Assembly: GCF_008365295.1 (NCBI RefSeq)
Contig: NZ_CP043505.1
Span: 310,001-374,000 of the forward strand
DNA: 64,000 nucleotides
Reading direction: 5' to 3'
Origin: Agromyces intestinalis
Lineage (GTDB): Bacteria > Actinomycetota > Actinomycetes > Actinomycetales > Microbacteriaceae
Shown: positions 33,244 through 44,098 of the stretch, piece after piece
Layout of the letters: each line of letters starts with the position of its first letter
How positions within the stretch are numbered: the first letter of the stretch is position 1
Translations under genes and position numbers: made by a program
The notes under the pieces: generated by a model
The model's input: the letters and a program-made list of their open reading frames with translations, nothing else
Told to the model about the DNA's origin: nothing
Database searches by the model: none

Positions 33244-34542
33244 TCACTCCACGAAGAGGCCCGCGAGGGTCTTCTTGCCGCGACGCAGCACCGACACGCC
33301 GCCGGGCAGTGCGCCCGAGACCGTCGCCGTGTCGTCGTCGACGCGTACGCCGTCTAGGGTCACGCCGCCCTGGGCGATCGCACGCCGGCCCTCGCCGAGG
33401 CTCTCGACGAGCCCGGTCTCGACGAGCGCCTGCACGACCGGTGTTCCGCCGGCGATGGTCGCGTTCGGCAGTTCGGCCAGCGCGCTGCGCAGGGTCGCCG
33501 CATCGAGCGCGGCGAGATCGCCCTTGCCGAACAGCGCCTCGGATGCCGCGATGACCGCCTCGGCGGCCTCGGAGCCGTGCACGAGCGTGGTGACCTCGAG
33601 CGCGAGGCGTCGCTGTGCCGCCCGCCGGAACGGCTCGGACTCGACGAGCGCCGCGTACTGGTCGATCTCGGCCCTGGTCAGGAAGGTGAAGACCTTCAGG
33701 CGATCGATGACATCGCCGTCGTCGGTGTTGAGCCAGAACTGGTAGAAGCGGTAGGGGCTGCACATCTCGGCGTCGAGCCAGATCGCATTGCCCTCGCTCT
33801 TGCCGAACTTCGTGCCGTCGGAGTTGGTGACCAGCGGGGTTCCGATCGCGTGCACGCTCGCACCCTCGACCCGGTGGATGAGGTCGGTGCCGCTCGTGAG
33901 GTTGCCCCACTGATCGCTGCCGCCGGTCTGCAGCACGCAGCCGTACTGACGGTAGAGCTCGAGGAAGTCGTAGCCCTGCAGGATCTGGTAGCTGAACTCG
34001 GTGTAGCTGATGCCGGCGTCGGAGTTCAGGCGCGAAGCGACCGCGTCCTTCTTCAGCATCGTGCCGACGCGGTAGTGCTTGCCGATCTCACGCAGAAAGT
34101 CGATCGCGCTGAGCCCCGCCGTCCAGTCGAGGTTGTTCACGAGGCGCACCGCGGCGTCGCCCTCGCTCGAGAGGAACCGTGAGACCTGCGACTGGAGGTA
34201 GCCGACCCACTCGGCCACGGTCTCCTTCGTGTTGAGCGTGCGTTCGGCCGTGGGCCGAGGATCGCCGATGAGGCCGGTCGACCCGCCGACGAGCCCGAGG
34301 GGCCGATGCCCGGCGATCTGGAGTCGACGCATCACGATGAGCTGCACGAGGTTGCCGAGGTGCAGGCTGGGTGCCGTCGGATCGAACCCGCAGTAATACG
34401 TGATCGGCTCGCCCGCGAGCAGCTCCTTGAGCGCGGCCCGCTCGGTCGAGACGTGCACGTGGCCGCGCCAGACGAGCTCCTCCCAGACATCCTCGAAGGA
34501 TGGGTCGTTCTGCTGGGTGGCGAGGATCACGGGGTCTGACAC
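33244..34542 (-). CDS. tyrS: Tyrosyl-tRNA synthetase
   Basis: A 432-residue class I synthetase. The HIGH-equivalent is PTAPSLHLGNLVQL (about residue 48), the KMSKS-equivalent is TKFGKSEGNAIWL (about 232), and the tyrosine/tRNA-recognition region DFLELYRQYGCVLQTGGSDQWGN is intact. The C-terminal 80 residues are an S4-like domain. The GTG at 34542 is chosen: TACCCT (rc of 34550-34555) lies 7 nt upstream, a spacing typical of leaderless actinobacterial transcripts, which argues against the longer frame. Confidence 0.96.
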   Translation of the reverse strand: MSDPVILATQQNDPSFEDVWEELVWRGHVHVSTERAALKELLAGEPITYYCGFDPTAPSLHLGNLVQLIVMRRLQIAGHRPLGLVGGSTGLIGDPRPTAERTLNTKETVAEWVGYLQSQVSRFLSSEGDAAVRLVNNLDWTAGLSAIDFLREIGKHYRVGTMLKKDAVASRLNSDAGISYTEFSYQILQGYDFLELYRQYGCVLQTGGSDQWGNLTSGTDLIHRVEGASVHAIGTPLVTNSDGTKFGKSEGNAIWLDAEMCSPYRFYQFWLNTDDGDVIDRLKVFTFLTRAEIDQYAALVESEPFRRAAQRRLALEVTTLVHGSEAAEAVIAASEALFGKGDLAALDAATLRSALAELPNATIAGGTPVVQALVETGLVESLGEGRRAIAQGGVTLDGVRVDDDTATVSGALPGGVSVLRRGKKTLAGLFVE

Positions 34543-34664
34543 GAGTGCAAGGGTACCCGATCCACTTGCCCGAACCGATAAAGCTTGAGTCATTGAATCC
34601 AGTCGATTCGCCCTGTAGCCTTGCTCTTGGGCAGTTCACTCTCAAGGCTTGATTCGGGGCACAT

Positions 34665-35294
34665 ATGTTCGTCATCACCGCAGACCAGATCGGCAGCCGA
34701 CGCAGCTTCGACCAAGCCTCCGAGCTCATCGACCGACTCGAGTCCATACGCGGCGACGACCTGACCCTTCCGGCGGATCAGACCGCCGGTGACGAGGTGC
34801 AGCTCCTCACCGCATCCGCGGCGGCGGCACTCGATCTCGTGCTCGAGGCCGCGCGCGACGGCCGGTGGAGCGTCGGTCTCGGCGTCGGCGAGGTTCGGAC
34901 GCCGCTGCCCGATGCCGCGCGCAAGGCGAGCGGGCCGGCGTTCATCGCAGCCAGGGACGCGGTCGAGGCGGCGAAGCGGGCCGACGGCCGAGTCGCCCTG
35001 CGCAGCGGAGCACCGGATGCCTCCGGCCGGGCCGGCCACGTCGAGGCGCTGCTGCGACTGCTCGTGCTGCTGCGTGCCCGACGCAGCGACGCCGGCTGGG
35101 AGGTCGTCGACCTCGCCCGCGAGGGCCGTCCCCAGAAAGAGATCGCCGCCCTCCTCGACGTCAGCCCCGCGGCGGTCAGCGCACGGCTGAAGGCCGCCCT
35201 CTGGCGGGCGGAGGAGGCCGCCGTTCCCGCGATCGTCGAACTGCTCGCCGACCTCGACGCGGCGTCGGGCGCGACATCCGATCGCCCGTCCTGA
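34665..35294 (+). CDS. Putative HTH DNA-binding protein (SatD-like)
   Basis: A 209-residue protein. The N-terminus MFVITADQIGSRRSFDQASELIDRL resembles SatD-family proteins (by eye). A helix-turn-helix is visible near the C-terminus, EGRPQKEIAALLDVSPAAVSARLKAALW, like sigma region 4 or LuxR-type HTH, so DNA binding is likely. The regulon is unknown. The membrane protein at 35381 follows after 86 bp and may be its partner. Divergent from tyrS. Confidence 0.55.
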   Translation: MFVITADQIGSRRSFDQASELIDRLESIRGDDLTLPADQTAGDEVQLLTASAAAALDLVLEAARDGRWSVGLGVGEVRTPLPDAARKASGPAFIAARDAVEAAKRADGRVALRSGAPDASGRAGHVEALLRLLVLLRARRSDAGWEVVDLAREGRPQKEIAALLDVSPAAVSARLKAALWRAEEAAVPAIVELLADLDAASGATSDRPS

Positions 35295-35380
35295 CCCACC
35301 CGGGCGCGGCGACCCGCGGTGTCCGCCGCCCTCGCTACACTGCTCGAAGTCGCGCCCTGCCGCGGCGCGGAGGGAGCCCC

Positions 35381-35968
35381 GTGAATCCGGTCGTGATCGC
35401 CGATGTCGCCACTTGGGTCGCACTCATGCCATCGCTGGTGGTCGCGGCGGCCTTCTCGGTGCTCGCGTACTTCCGCCCGAACCGCGTCTTCACCTGGATC
35501 GCCGCGGCCGCACTCGGCGTCGCAGTGATCGCGGCAGCCTCGCTGTCGGAGCCCGCGCGCTGGGGCGGCGCTGTGATCGCGCTGCTCGCGCTCACCACCG
35601 GCATCTTCGGCGGCGGGCCCGCCGCCGGTGCCGCGTTGTCGCTCGCGATGGGCTCGGTCTCCCCCGGCCTGCACGGCGGCATCCTCATCGCCGACCGGAG
35701 TGCCGACGGGCAGACCCTCGCCGCGGCACCCCGACGCGAGGTGCTGCGCGGCGGCCAGACCATCGGCGTGCTCGAGCGCATCGCCACCACCGGCGCGATC
35801 GTCGCCGGGTTCCCCGAAGGGCTCGCGGTCGTGGTCGCCGTCAAGGGCGTCGGCCGGTTCACCGAGCTCGACGCCCCCGAGGCGCGCGAGCGATTCATCA
35901 TCGGTACGTTCGCGAGCCTGATCTGGGCGTGCGCGGCGGGGCTGGTCGCGCACTTCGTGCTGCGCTGA
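35381..35968 (+). CDS. Conserved integral membrane protein
   Basis: A 195-residue protein with about five membrane segments (roughly 10-28, 36-55, 63-90, 125-150, 172-194). A polar motif, GFPEGLAVVVAVKGVGRFTEL, lies between the last helices and may be functional; ERFIIGTFASLIWACAAG follows. No family with known function is recognised. GTG start at 35381 with GGAGGGAG upstream. It pairs with the HTH protein at 34665; such pairs suggest a regulator and its membrane target, but this is inference. Confidence 0.65.
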   Translation: MNPVVIADVATWVALMPSLVVAAAFSVLAYFRPNRVFTWIAAAALGVAVIAAASLSEPARWGGAVIALLALTTGIFGGGPAAGAALSLAMGSVSPGLHGGILIADRSADGQTLAAAPRREVLRGGQTIGVLERIATTGAIVAGFPEGLAVVVAVKGVGRFTELDAPEARERFIIGTFASLIWACAAGLVAHFVLR

Positions 35969-36011
35969 ACCGTGCCGCGCCGCACCGTGCTGCGTCGCGG
36001 GCGCAGTGCAC

Positions 36012-36638
36012 TCAGTCGTGCGAGCGCGCGTGCCTGCGGTAGACCGAGACCGCCGGCTCCCCCGCGAGCACGAACCGCCACGGATACGCTGCCCCTCCAC
36101 CGGCACCGCTGACGCCGGTGCGGGGGGTCGCGACGACGTGCGCGAGCGGTTCGACAGGCACGCGCAGCCGGTACGGCGGCGCGAGCAGGTCGGCACCCGA
36201 CTCCGACAGCGGCACGCCGAGTGCCACGGCGAGCCGCGCCGGTCCGCGGGCAAGGTCGCGATCGGATGCCCCGCCGCGCCGGGTGCGCGCGAGCTCGATG
36301 CCCTCGACCACGGCGGCGCCGCGCAGCAGCACGGCACCGGCTCGACCGGGGGCGTGGCCGACGATGTTGAGACAGGTGTGCATGCCGTAGGTGAAATAGG
36401 CGTAGAGCCGGCCGCCGTCGCCGAACATCACCCGGGTTCGCGGCGTCGGTCCGCGGTGGGCGTGCGAACCCGGGTCCTCGCCGAGACCGCGGTAGGCCTC
36501 GACCTCGACGAGTCGCACCGCGACGGTGCCGTCGGCGGTCTCATGGGCGAGCACGGCGCCGAGCAGTCGTGGGGCGAGGACGACCGGGTCGACCGCGAAG
36601 AACGCGCGGTCGGGTGCGACGAGATCGGCTGCCTTCAC
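36012..36638 (-). CDS. 3-methyladenine DNA glycosylase (AAG/MPG type)
   Basis: A 208-residue alkyladenine glycosylase. Key segments: LLGAVLAHETADGTVAVRLVEVEAYRG with the catalytic Glu in VEAY, DPGSHAHRGPTPRTRVMFGDGGRLYAYFTYGMHTCLNIV with the nucleotide-flipping Tyr, and RGPARLAVALG. The enzyme removes alkylated purines from DNA. GTG start at 36638, 14 nt after argH, so it is probably read with the arg genes, though with unrelated function. Confidence 0.93.
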   Translation of the reverse strand: MKAADLVAPDRAFFAVDPVVLAPRLLGAVLAHETADGTVAVRLVEVEAYRGLGEDPGSHAHRGPTPRTRVMFGDGGRLYAYFTYGMHTCLNIVGHAPGRAGAVLLRGAAVVEGIELARTRRGGASDRDLARGPARLAVALGVPLSESGADLLAPPYRLRVPVEPLAHVVATPRTGVSGAGGGAAYPWRFVLAGEPAVSVYRRHARSHD

Positions 36639-36652
36639 CGAACGCGCCTCGA

Positions 36653-40278
<3,626 letters not shown>

Positions 40279-40282
<4 letters not shown>

Positions 40283-41193
40283 GCCGCCACCACCTCGGTG
40301 CCGATGCCCCGCTGAGTGAACACCTCGAGGAGGATCGAGTGCGGCACCCGACCGTCGATGATCGCCGCCTTCGACACACCCTGCTCGACCGCGTCGAGGC
40401 AGGCGCGCATCTTCGGGATCATGCCGGACTCGAGTGCCGGCAGCAAGCGACCGAGCTCGTCGGTGTCGATGACCGAGACGAGCGAGTCTCGGTTCGGCCA
40501 GTCGCGGTACAGGCCCGCGACGTCGGTGAGAATGACGAGCTTCGCCGCACCGAGTGCGACGGCCAGCGCTGCGGCGGCGCTGTCGGCGTTCACGTTGAGC
40601 GACTGACCCGGCTGGTCGGCGTCGGGGGCGATCGAGGAGACCACCGGGATGCGCCCGGCCTGCAGCTGGGCCTCGACGGCGGCCGGATCGACGGCGACCA
40701 CGTCACCGACGAGCCCGAGATCGAGCTCGACCCCGTCGACCTCGACGCCGCGTCGGCGCCCGGTGAAGAGCCCGGCGTCCTCGCCGGAGAGCCCGGCGGC
40801 GAGCGGCCCGTGCGCGTTGATGAGGCTCACGAGTTCGCGGTTCACCTGGCCCGAGAGCACCATGCGCACGACGTCCATCGCCTCGGGCGTCGTGACGCGG
40901 TAGCCGCCGCGGAATTCGCTGCCGATGCCGAGGCGCTCGAGCATCGACGAGATCTGCGGCCCGCCGCCGTGCACGACGACCGGCTTGATGCCGGCGTACC
41001 GCAGGTAGACCATGTCTTCGGCGAACGCGCGCTGCAGTTCGGGGCTCACCATGGCGTTGCCGCCGAACTTCACGACGATGGTCTCGCCGTGGAATCGCTT
41101 CAGCCACGGCAGGGACTCGATGAGGGTCGCCGCCTTTTCGGCGGCGGTGGCGGCCCGATCGTCGGCCGCGGTGGGGTTCGTGTCGTCGGTCAT
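40279..41193 (-). CDS. argB: Acetylglutamate kinase
   Basis: A 304-residue amino acid kinase phosphorylating N-acetylglutamate. [11 protein letters not shown] (about residues 37-47) and [14 protein letters not shown] form the nucleotide site; [29 protein letters not shown] is the central signature. It is the usual arginine-inhibited step in Actinobacteria (established); the N-terminal helix expected for such inhibition is present ([17 protein letters not shown]). ATG 41193 is 1 nt after the argJ stop. Confidence 0.97.
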
Positions 41194-41194
41194 C

Positions 41195-42352
41195 TCAGCT
41201 CGAGTACGCACTGTTCTCGTGCACGTAGTCGTGCGTGAGGTCGTTGGTGAGGATGGTGGCGGATGCCTCGCCGGCGTGCAGCTCGATGAGCACGTGCGTC
41301 GTGCGCGGCGTGAGGTCGACCTCGTCGCGCGGGCGGTCGGGGCCGCCCGAGTGGCAGACGCGGACGCCGTTCATGGTGACATCCACGAGGTAGGGGTCGA
41401 AGGGGGCGCTGGCGGTGCCGATCGCGGCGAGCACCCGGCCCCAGTTCGGGTCGTTGCCGAAGATGGCGGCTTTGAACAGGTTGTTGCGGGCCACCGATCG
41501 GCCCACCTCGACCGCGTCGCCTTCGGTCTCGGCGCCGCGCACCTCGATCACGATGTCGTGGCTCGCGCCCTCGGCGTCGCCCTGCAGCTGCAGGGCGAGG
41601 TCGCGGCAGGCCTCGGTGAGCGACTCGGTGAAGGATGCCTCGTCGGGCGCGACGCCCGAGGCGCCGCTGGCGAGCAGCGTGACCTGGTCGTTCGTCGACA
41701 TGCAGCCGTCGGAGTCGAGCCGGTCGAAGGTCACCCGGGTCGCAGCGCGCAGCGCGCGGTCGAGGGTGTCGGCCGGCAGGTCGGCGTCGGTGGTGATGAC
41801 GACGAGCATGGTGGCCAGGCCCGGCGCGAGCATGCCGGCGCCCTTGGCCATACCGCCGATCGACCAACCGTCGCCGGTCACGACGACCGTCTTCGGCTTC
41901 GTGTCGGTCGTCATGATGGCCCGCGCCGCGTCGAGGCCCGCCGCGTCGTCGGAGGCGAGCCGGTTCACCGCCGACAGCACGCCCTCTTCGAGGACTTCGC
42001 CGTCGAGCTGGTCGCCGATGAGCCCGGTCGAGCACACCAGCACGTCGCCGGCCGACACGCCCAGCGCGGTCGCCGCCGCCTCGGCGGTGCGATGCGTCAC
42101 CTGGAAGCCCTGGTGGCCCGTGAAGCAGTTCGCACCGCCCGAGTTGAGCACGATGGCGCTCACGACGCCGTCGGCGGCGACCTGCTGCGACCAGAGGATC
42201 GGGTTGGCCTTCGCCCGGTTCGAGGTGAACACCGCGGCGCCGGCCTGCGACGGGCCGCGGTTCACGATCACGGCGAGGTCGAGGGCGCCGGTGCGTTTGA
42301 TGCCCGCGGCGATGCCCGCCGCGTCGAAGCCCGCGGGGGCGGTGACGGTCAC
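41195..42352 (-). CDS. argJ: Bifunctional ornithine acetyltransferase / N-acetylglutamate synthase
   Basis: A 385-residue protein that cycles acetyl groups between acetylornithine and glutamate. The autocleavage site is in [16 protein letters not shown] (about residue 178), where the chain splits before Thr. Whether it also has synthase activity cannot be told. GTG 42352 overlaps the argC stop by 4 bp (GTGA). It carries the 11-mer at 41259. Confidence 0.96.
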   Translation of the reverse strand: MTVTAPAGFDAAGIAAGIKRTGALDLAVIVNRGPSQAGAAVFTSNRAKANPILWSQQVAADGVVSAIVLNSGGANCFTGHQGFQVTHRTAEAAATALGVSAGDVLVCSTGLIGDQLDGEVLEEGVLSAVNRLASDDAAGLDAARAIMTTDTKPKTVVVTGDGWSIGGMAKGAGMLAPGLATMLVVITTDADLPADTLDRALRAATRVTFDRLDSDGCMSTNDQVTLLASGASGVAPDEASFTESLTEACRDLALQLQGDAEGASHDIVIEVRGAETEGDAVEVGRSVARNNLFKAAIFGNDPNWGRVLAAIGTASAPFDPYLVDVTMNGVRVCHSGGPDRPRDEVDLTPRTTHVLIELHAGEASATILTNDLTHDYVHENSAYSS

Positions 42353-43392
42353 GGGGCGACTCCGTTCACGGGAAGGCCGGTCGCCTCGGTGAGGCCGAGC
42401 GCGAGGTTGGCGGACTGGATGGCGGCACCCGCGGTGCCCTTCACGAGGTTGTCGACCGCGGTGACGACGACGACCCGGCCGGCAGCCTCGTCGATCGCGA
42501 GCCCCATGAGGGCGGTGTTCGCGCCGAGCACGTCGGCCGTGCGCGGGAACTGCCCCTCGGGCAGCAGCTGCACGAACCGCTCACCCACGTAGGCGTCCTC
42601 CCAGGCGGCGCGCACGGTCGCGGCGTCGATGCCGGGGGTGATCCGCGCCGTCGACGTGGCGAGGATGCCGCGAGACATCGGCACGATGACCGGCGTGAAC
42701 GAGATCGTCGGCGCCGCCGCGCCCGCCCAGCACAGCGCCTGCTGGATCTCGGGAATGTGCCGGTGCACCCCGCCGACCGAGTACGGGTTCGCCGACCCGA
42801 GTATCTCGGCGCCGAGCAGGTGCGCCTTCAGGCTCTTGCCGGCACCCGACGGGCCGACCGCGAGCACTGAAACGAGATCGGTCTCTTCGATGACGCCGGC
42901 GCGGATGCCGGGCGCGAGCGAGAGCGCGACCGTGGAGGCGTTGCATCCGGGCGCGGCGATGCGACGCGTCTTCGCGAGCCGGTCGCGCTGCGTGCCGCTC
43001 ACCCGCGGTAGCTCGGGCACGCCGTACGTCCACGCACCGTGATGCTCGCCGCCGTAGAACGCGGCCCATGCGTCGGGCGACTCGAGCCGGTGGTCGGCGC
43101 CGCAGTCGATGACGAGCGTGTCGGGCTCGAGCTGCGCGGCCACCGCGCCGGATGCGCCGTGCGGCAGGGCCAGGAAGACGACGTCGTGACCGGCGAGGGT
43201 CTCTGCCGAGGTCTCCTTCAGCGTGAGGTGCGTGTAGGTGCGCAGGTGCGGCTGCACCGCGACGAGCGGCTGGCCGGCGTTCGAGTGCGCGGTGACCGTG
43301 CGCACCTCGAACTCGGGATGATCGGCGATGAGCCGGAGGAGCTCTCCTCCGGCATAGCCGGACGCGCCGGAAACGGCGACGGAGTACGTCAT
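42349..43392 (-). CDS. argC: N-acetyl-gamma-glutamyl-phosphate reductase
   Basis: A 347-residue reductase. [14 protein letters not shown] (about residues 9-22) binds NADPH and [13 protein letters not shown] has the catalytic Cys. First gene of argCJBDF-H. The ATG at 43392 is preceded by AAGGTGG (rc of 43397-43403). Upstream lie two hairpins and an Arg-rich small ORF, described separately, which may control the whole operon. No clear ARG box was found between 43393 and 43618. Confidence 0.97.
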   Translation of the reverse strand: MTYSVAVSGASGYAGGELLRLIADHPEFEVRTVTAHSNAGQPLVAVQPHLRTYTHLTLKETSAETLAGHDVVFLALPHGASGAVAAQLEPDTLVIDCGADHRLESPDAWAAFYGGEHHGAWTYGVPELPRVSGTQRDRLAKTRRIAAPGCNASTVALSLAPGIRAGVIEETDLVSVLAVGPSGAGKSLKAHLLGAEILGSANPYSVGGVHRHIPEIQQALCWAGAAAPTISFTPVIVPMSRGILATSTARITPGIDAATVRAAWEDAYVGERFVQLLPEGQFPRTADVLGANTALMGLAIDEAAGRVVVVTAVDNLVKGTAGAAIQSANLALGLTEATGLPVNGVAP

Positions 43393-43407
43393 GGATCCAC
43401 CTTATGG

Positions 43408-43466
43408 GCTGTGCGGAATCGGATCGGAGCCGGCGACGCCCCGCACAGCACGGCGGATCACGCCGT
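43408..43466 (-). promoter_or_regulatory. Two tandem hairpins before argC (candidate attenuator)
   Basis: Hairpin A: ACGGCG/CGCCGT (43450-43466) spans the stop codon of the small ORF. Hairpin B: a perfect 9-bp stem, GCTGTGCGG (43408-43416) with CCGCACAGC (43441-43449), loop 24 nt, ends 4 nt before the argC Shine-Dalgarno. A ribosome stalled in the Arg codons or at the stop would change which structure forms. There is no U-run, so control would be translational or Rho-dependent (inference). Confidence 0.5.
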
Positions 43467-43550
43467 TGCGGGGGTCGCCTCGATTCGGCGGCCGCCACGG
43501 CGTCGGCGCACGACGACGGAACGCGTCGCGATGGGCCGGCCGGTGAGCAT
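43458..43550 (-). CDS. Candidate arginine-rich leader peptide of the arg operon (30 aa)
   Basis: ATG at 43550, TGA at 43458. Eight of 30 residues are Arg, including four in a row (VVVRRRRGGRRIE), with two CGA codons that are rare in such genomes. It ends 65 bp before argC. TATCGT lies 6 nt upstream of the ATG, so the mRNA is likely leaderless. Placement and composition fit an arginine-sensing leader. Caution: out-of-frame ORFs in this GC-rich DNA are often Arg-rich too. A longer form from an in-frame ATG at 43571 would add seven residues (MDRYRRT). Confidence 0.45.
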   Translation of the reverse strand: MLTGRPIATRSVVVRRRRGGRRIEATPATA

Positions 43551-43556
43551 GGTGCG

Positions 43557-43586
43557 ACGATAGCGGTCCATCCGCCGGGTGCGCAA
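43557..43586 (-). promoter_or_regulatory. Candidate promoter of the arg leader and operon
   Basis: Minus strand TTGCGC (rc of 43581-43586), 18-nt spacer, TATCGT (rc of 43557-43562), matching the TAnnnT -10 form. Initiation about 7 nt downstream would fall on or next to the ATG of the small ORF. Confidence 0.5.
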
Positions 43587-43618
43587 ACCGGCCGGATGCC
43601 TCACCGTCACACGATGAC

Positions 43619-44026
43619 TCAGCCGCGGGCGTGCACCCACGCGAGATCGATGAGCGAGGCGAGCACCTTCGTGTCGATGCTCGTCAGCCGCCCCACCCAG
43701 AGGCAACCGGCGCCGACCTTCACCTTGCCGAGCTGCTCGACGAGCTCCTCGCCGCCGGGCGTCTGCAGGCCGTAGAGCGATATCGACGCCTTGCGCGGCG
43801 AGAACCCGACCACCATCCACTCGCCCTCGCGCCCGGTCGCGTACCGGTAGTGCTGGAGCCCGTACCCGACGATCGATGGACCCCACATCACCGCGTCGGT
43901 GCCGGTGACCCGGTCGAACAGCTCACGCAGCGCGAACCCGTCGGCGCGCCTGCCCGCGGGCTCGACTGCGTCGAGGAACGCGGCGACCGACTCCCCCGTC
44001 GGCAAGGTCTTCGGTGACTCGGCCAT
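43619..44026 (-). CDS. DUF1801 domain protein
   Basis: A 135-residue protein of the DUF1801 / YdhG-like fold: AVEPAGRRADGFALRELFDRVTGTDAVMWGPSIVGYGLQHYRYATGREGEWMVVGFSPRKASISLYG is typical over its length, as is the GCLWVGRLTSIDTKVLASLI end. Function is not established; the fold is related to frataxin-like proteins. It stands alone between the arg leader and pheT. Confidence 0.85.
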   Translation of the reverse strand: MAESPKTLPTGESVAAFLDAVEPAGRRADGFALRELFDRVTGTDAVMWGPSIVGYGLQHYRYATGREGEWMVVGFSPRKASISLYGLQTPGGEELVEQLGKVKVGAGCLWVGRLTSIDTKVLASLIDLAWVHARG

Positions 44027-44036
44027 GCCTCAGGGT

Positions 44037-44077
44037 ATCGCCGAGGGCGGGACATCCGCTGCCCCGCCTTCGGCGAT
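44037..44077 (-). terminator. Probable terminator after pheT
   Basis: Stem of 15 positions, 44037-44051 with 44063-44077, one mismatch, 11-nt loop. It begins about 20 bp after the pheT stop and lies just before the DUF1801 start. No U-run follows. Confidence 0.6.
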
Positions 44078-44098
44078 CTGATTCCGCGCTCGGTGCCG

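Noticed and set aside
34543..34664. T-box riboswitch before tyrS
   Set aside because: The 122-bp gap is too short, has no T-box sequence or specifier loop, and the -10 element lies 7 nt from the start codon.
43393..43618. ArgR operator (ARG box) before argC
   Set aside because: No AT-rich TGAAT-type palindrome is visible in the region.
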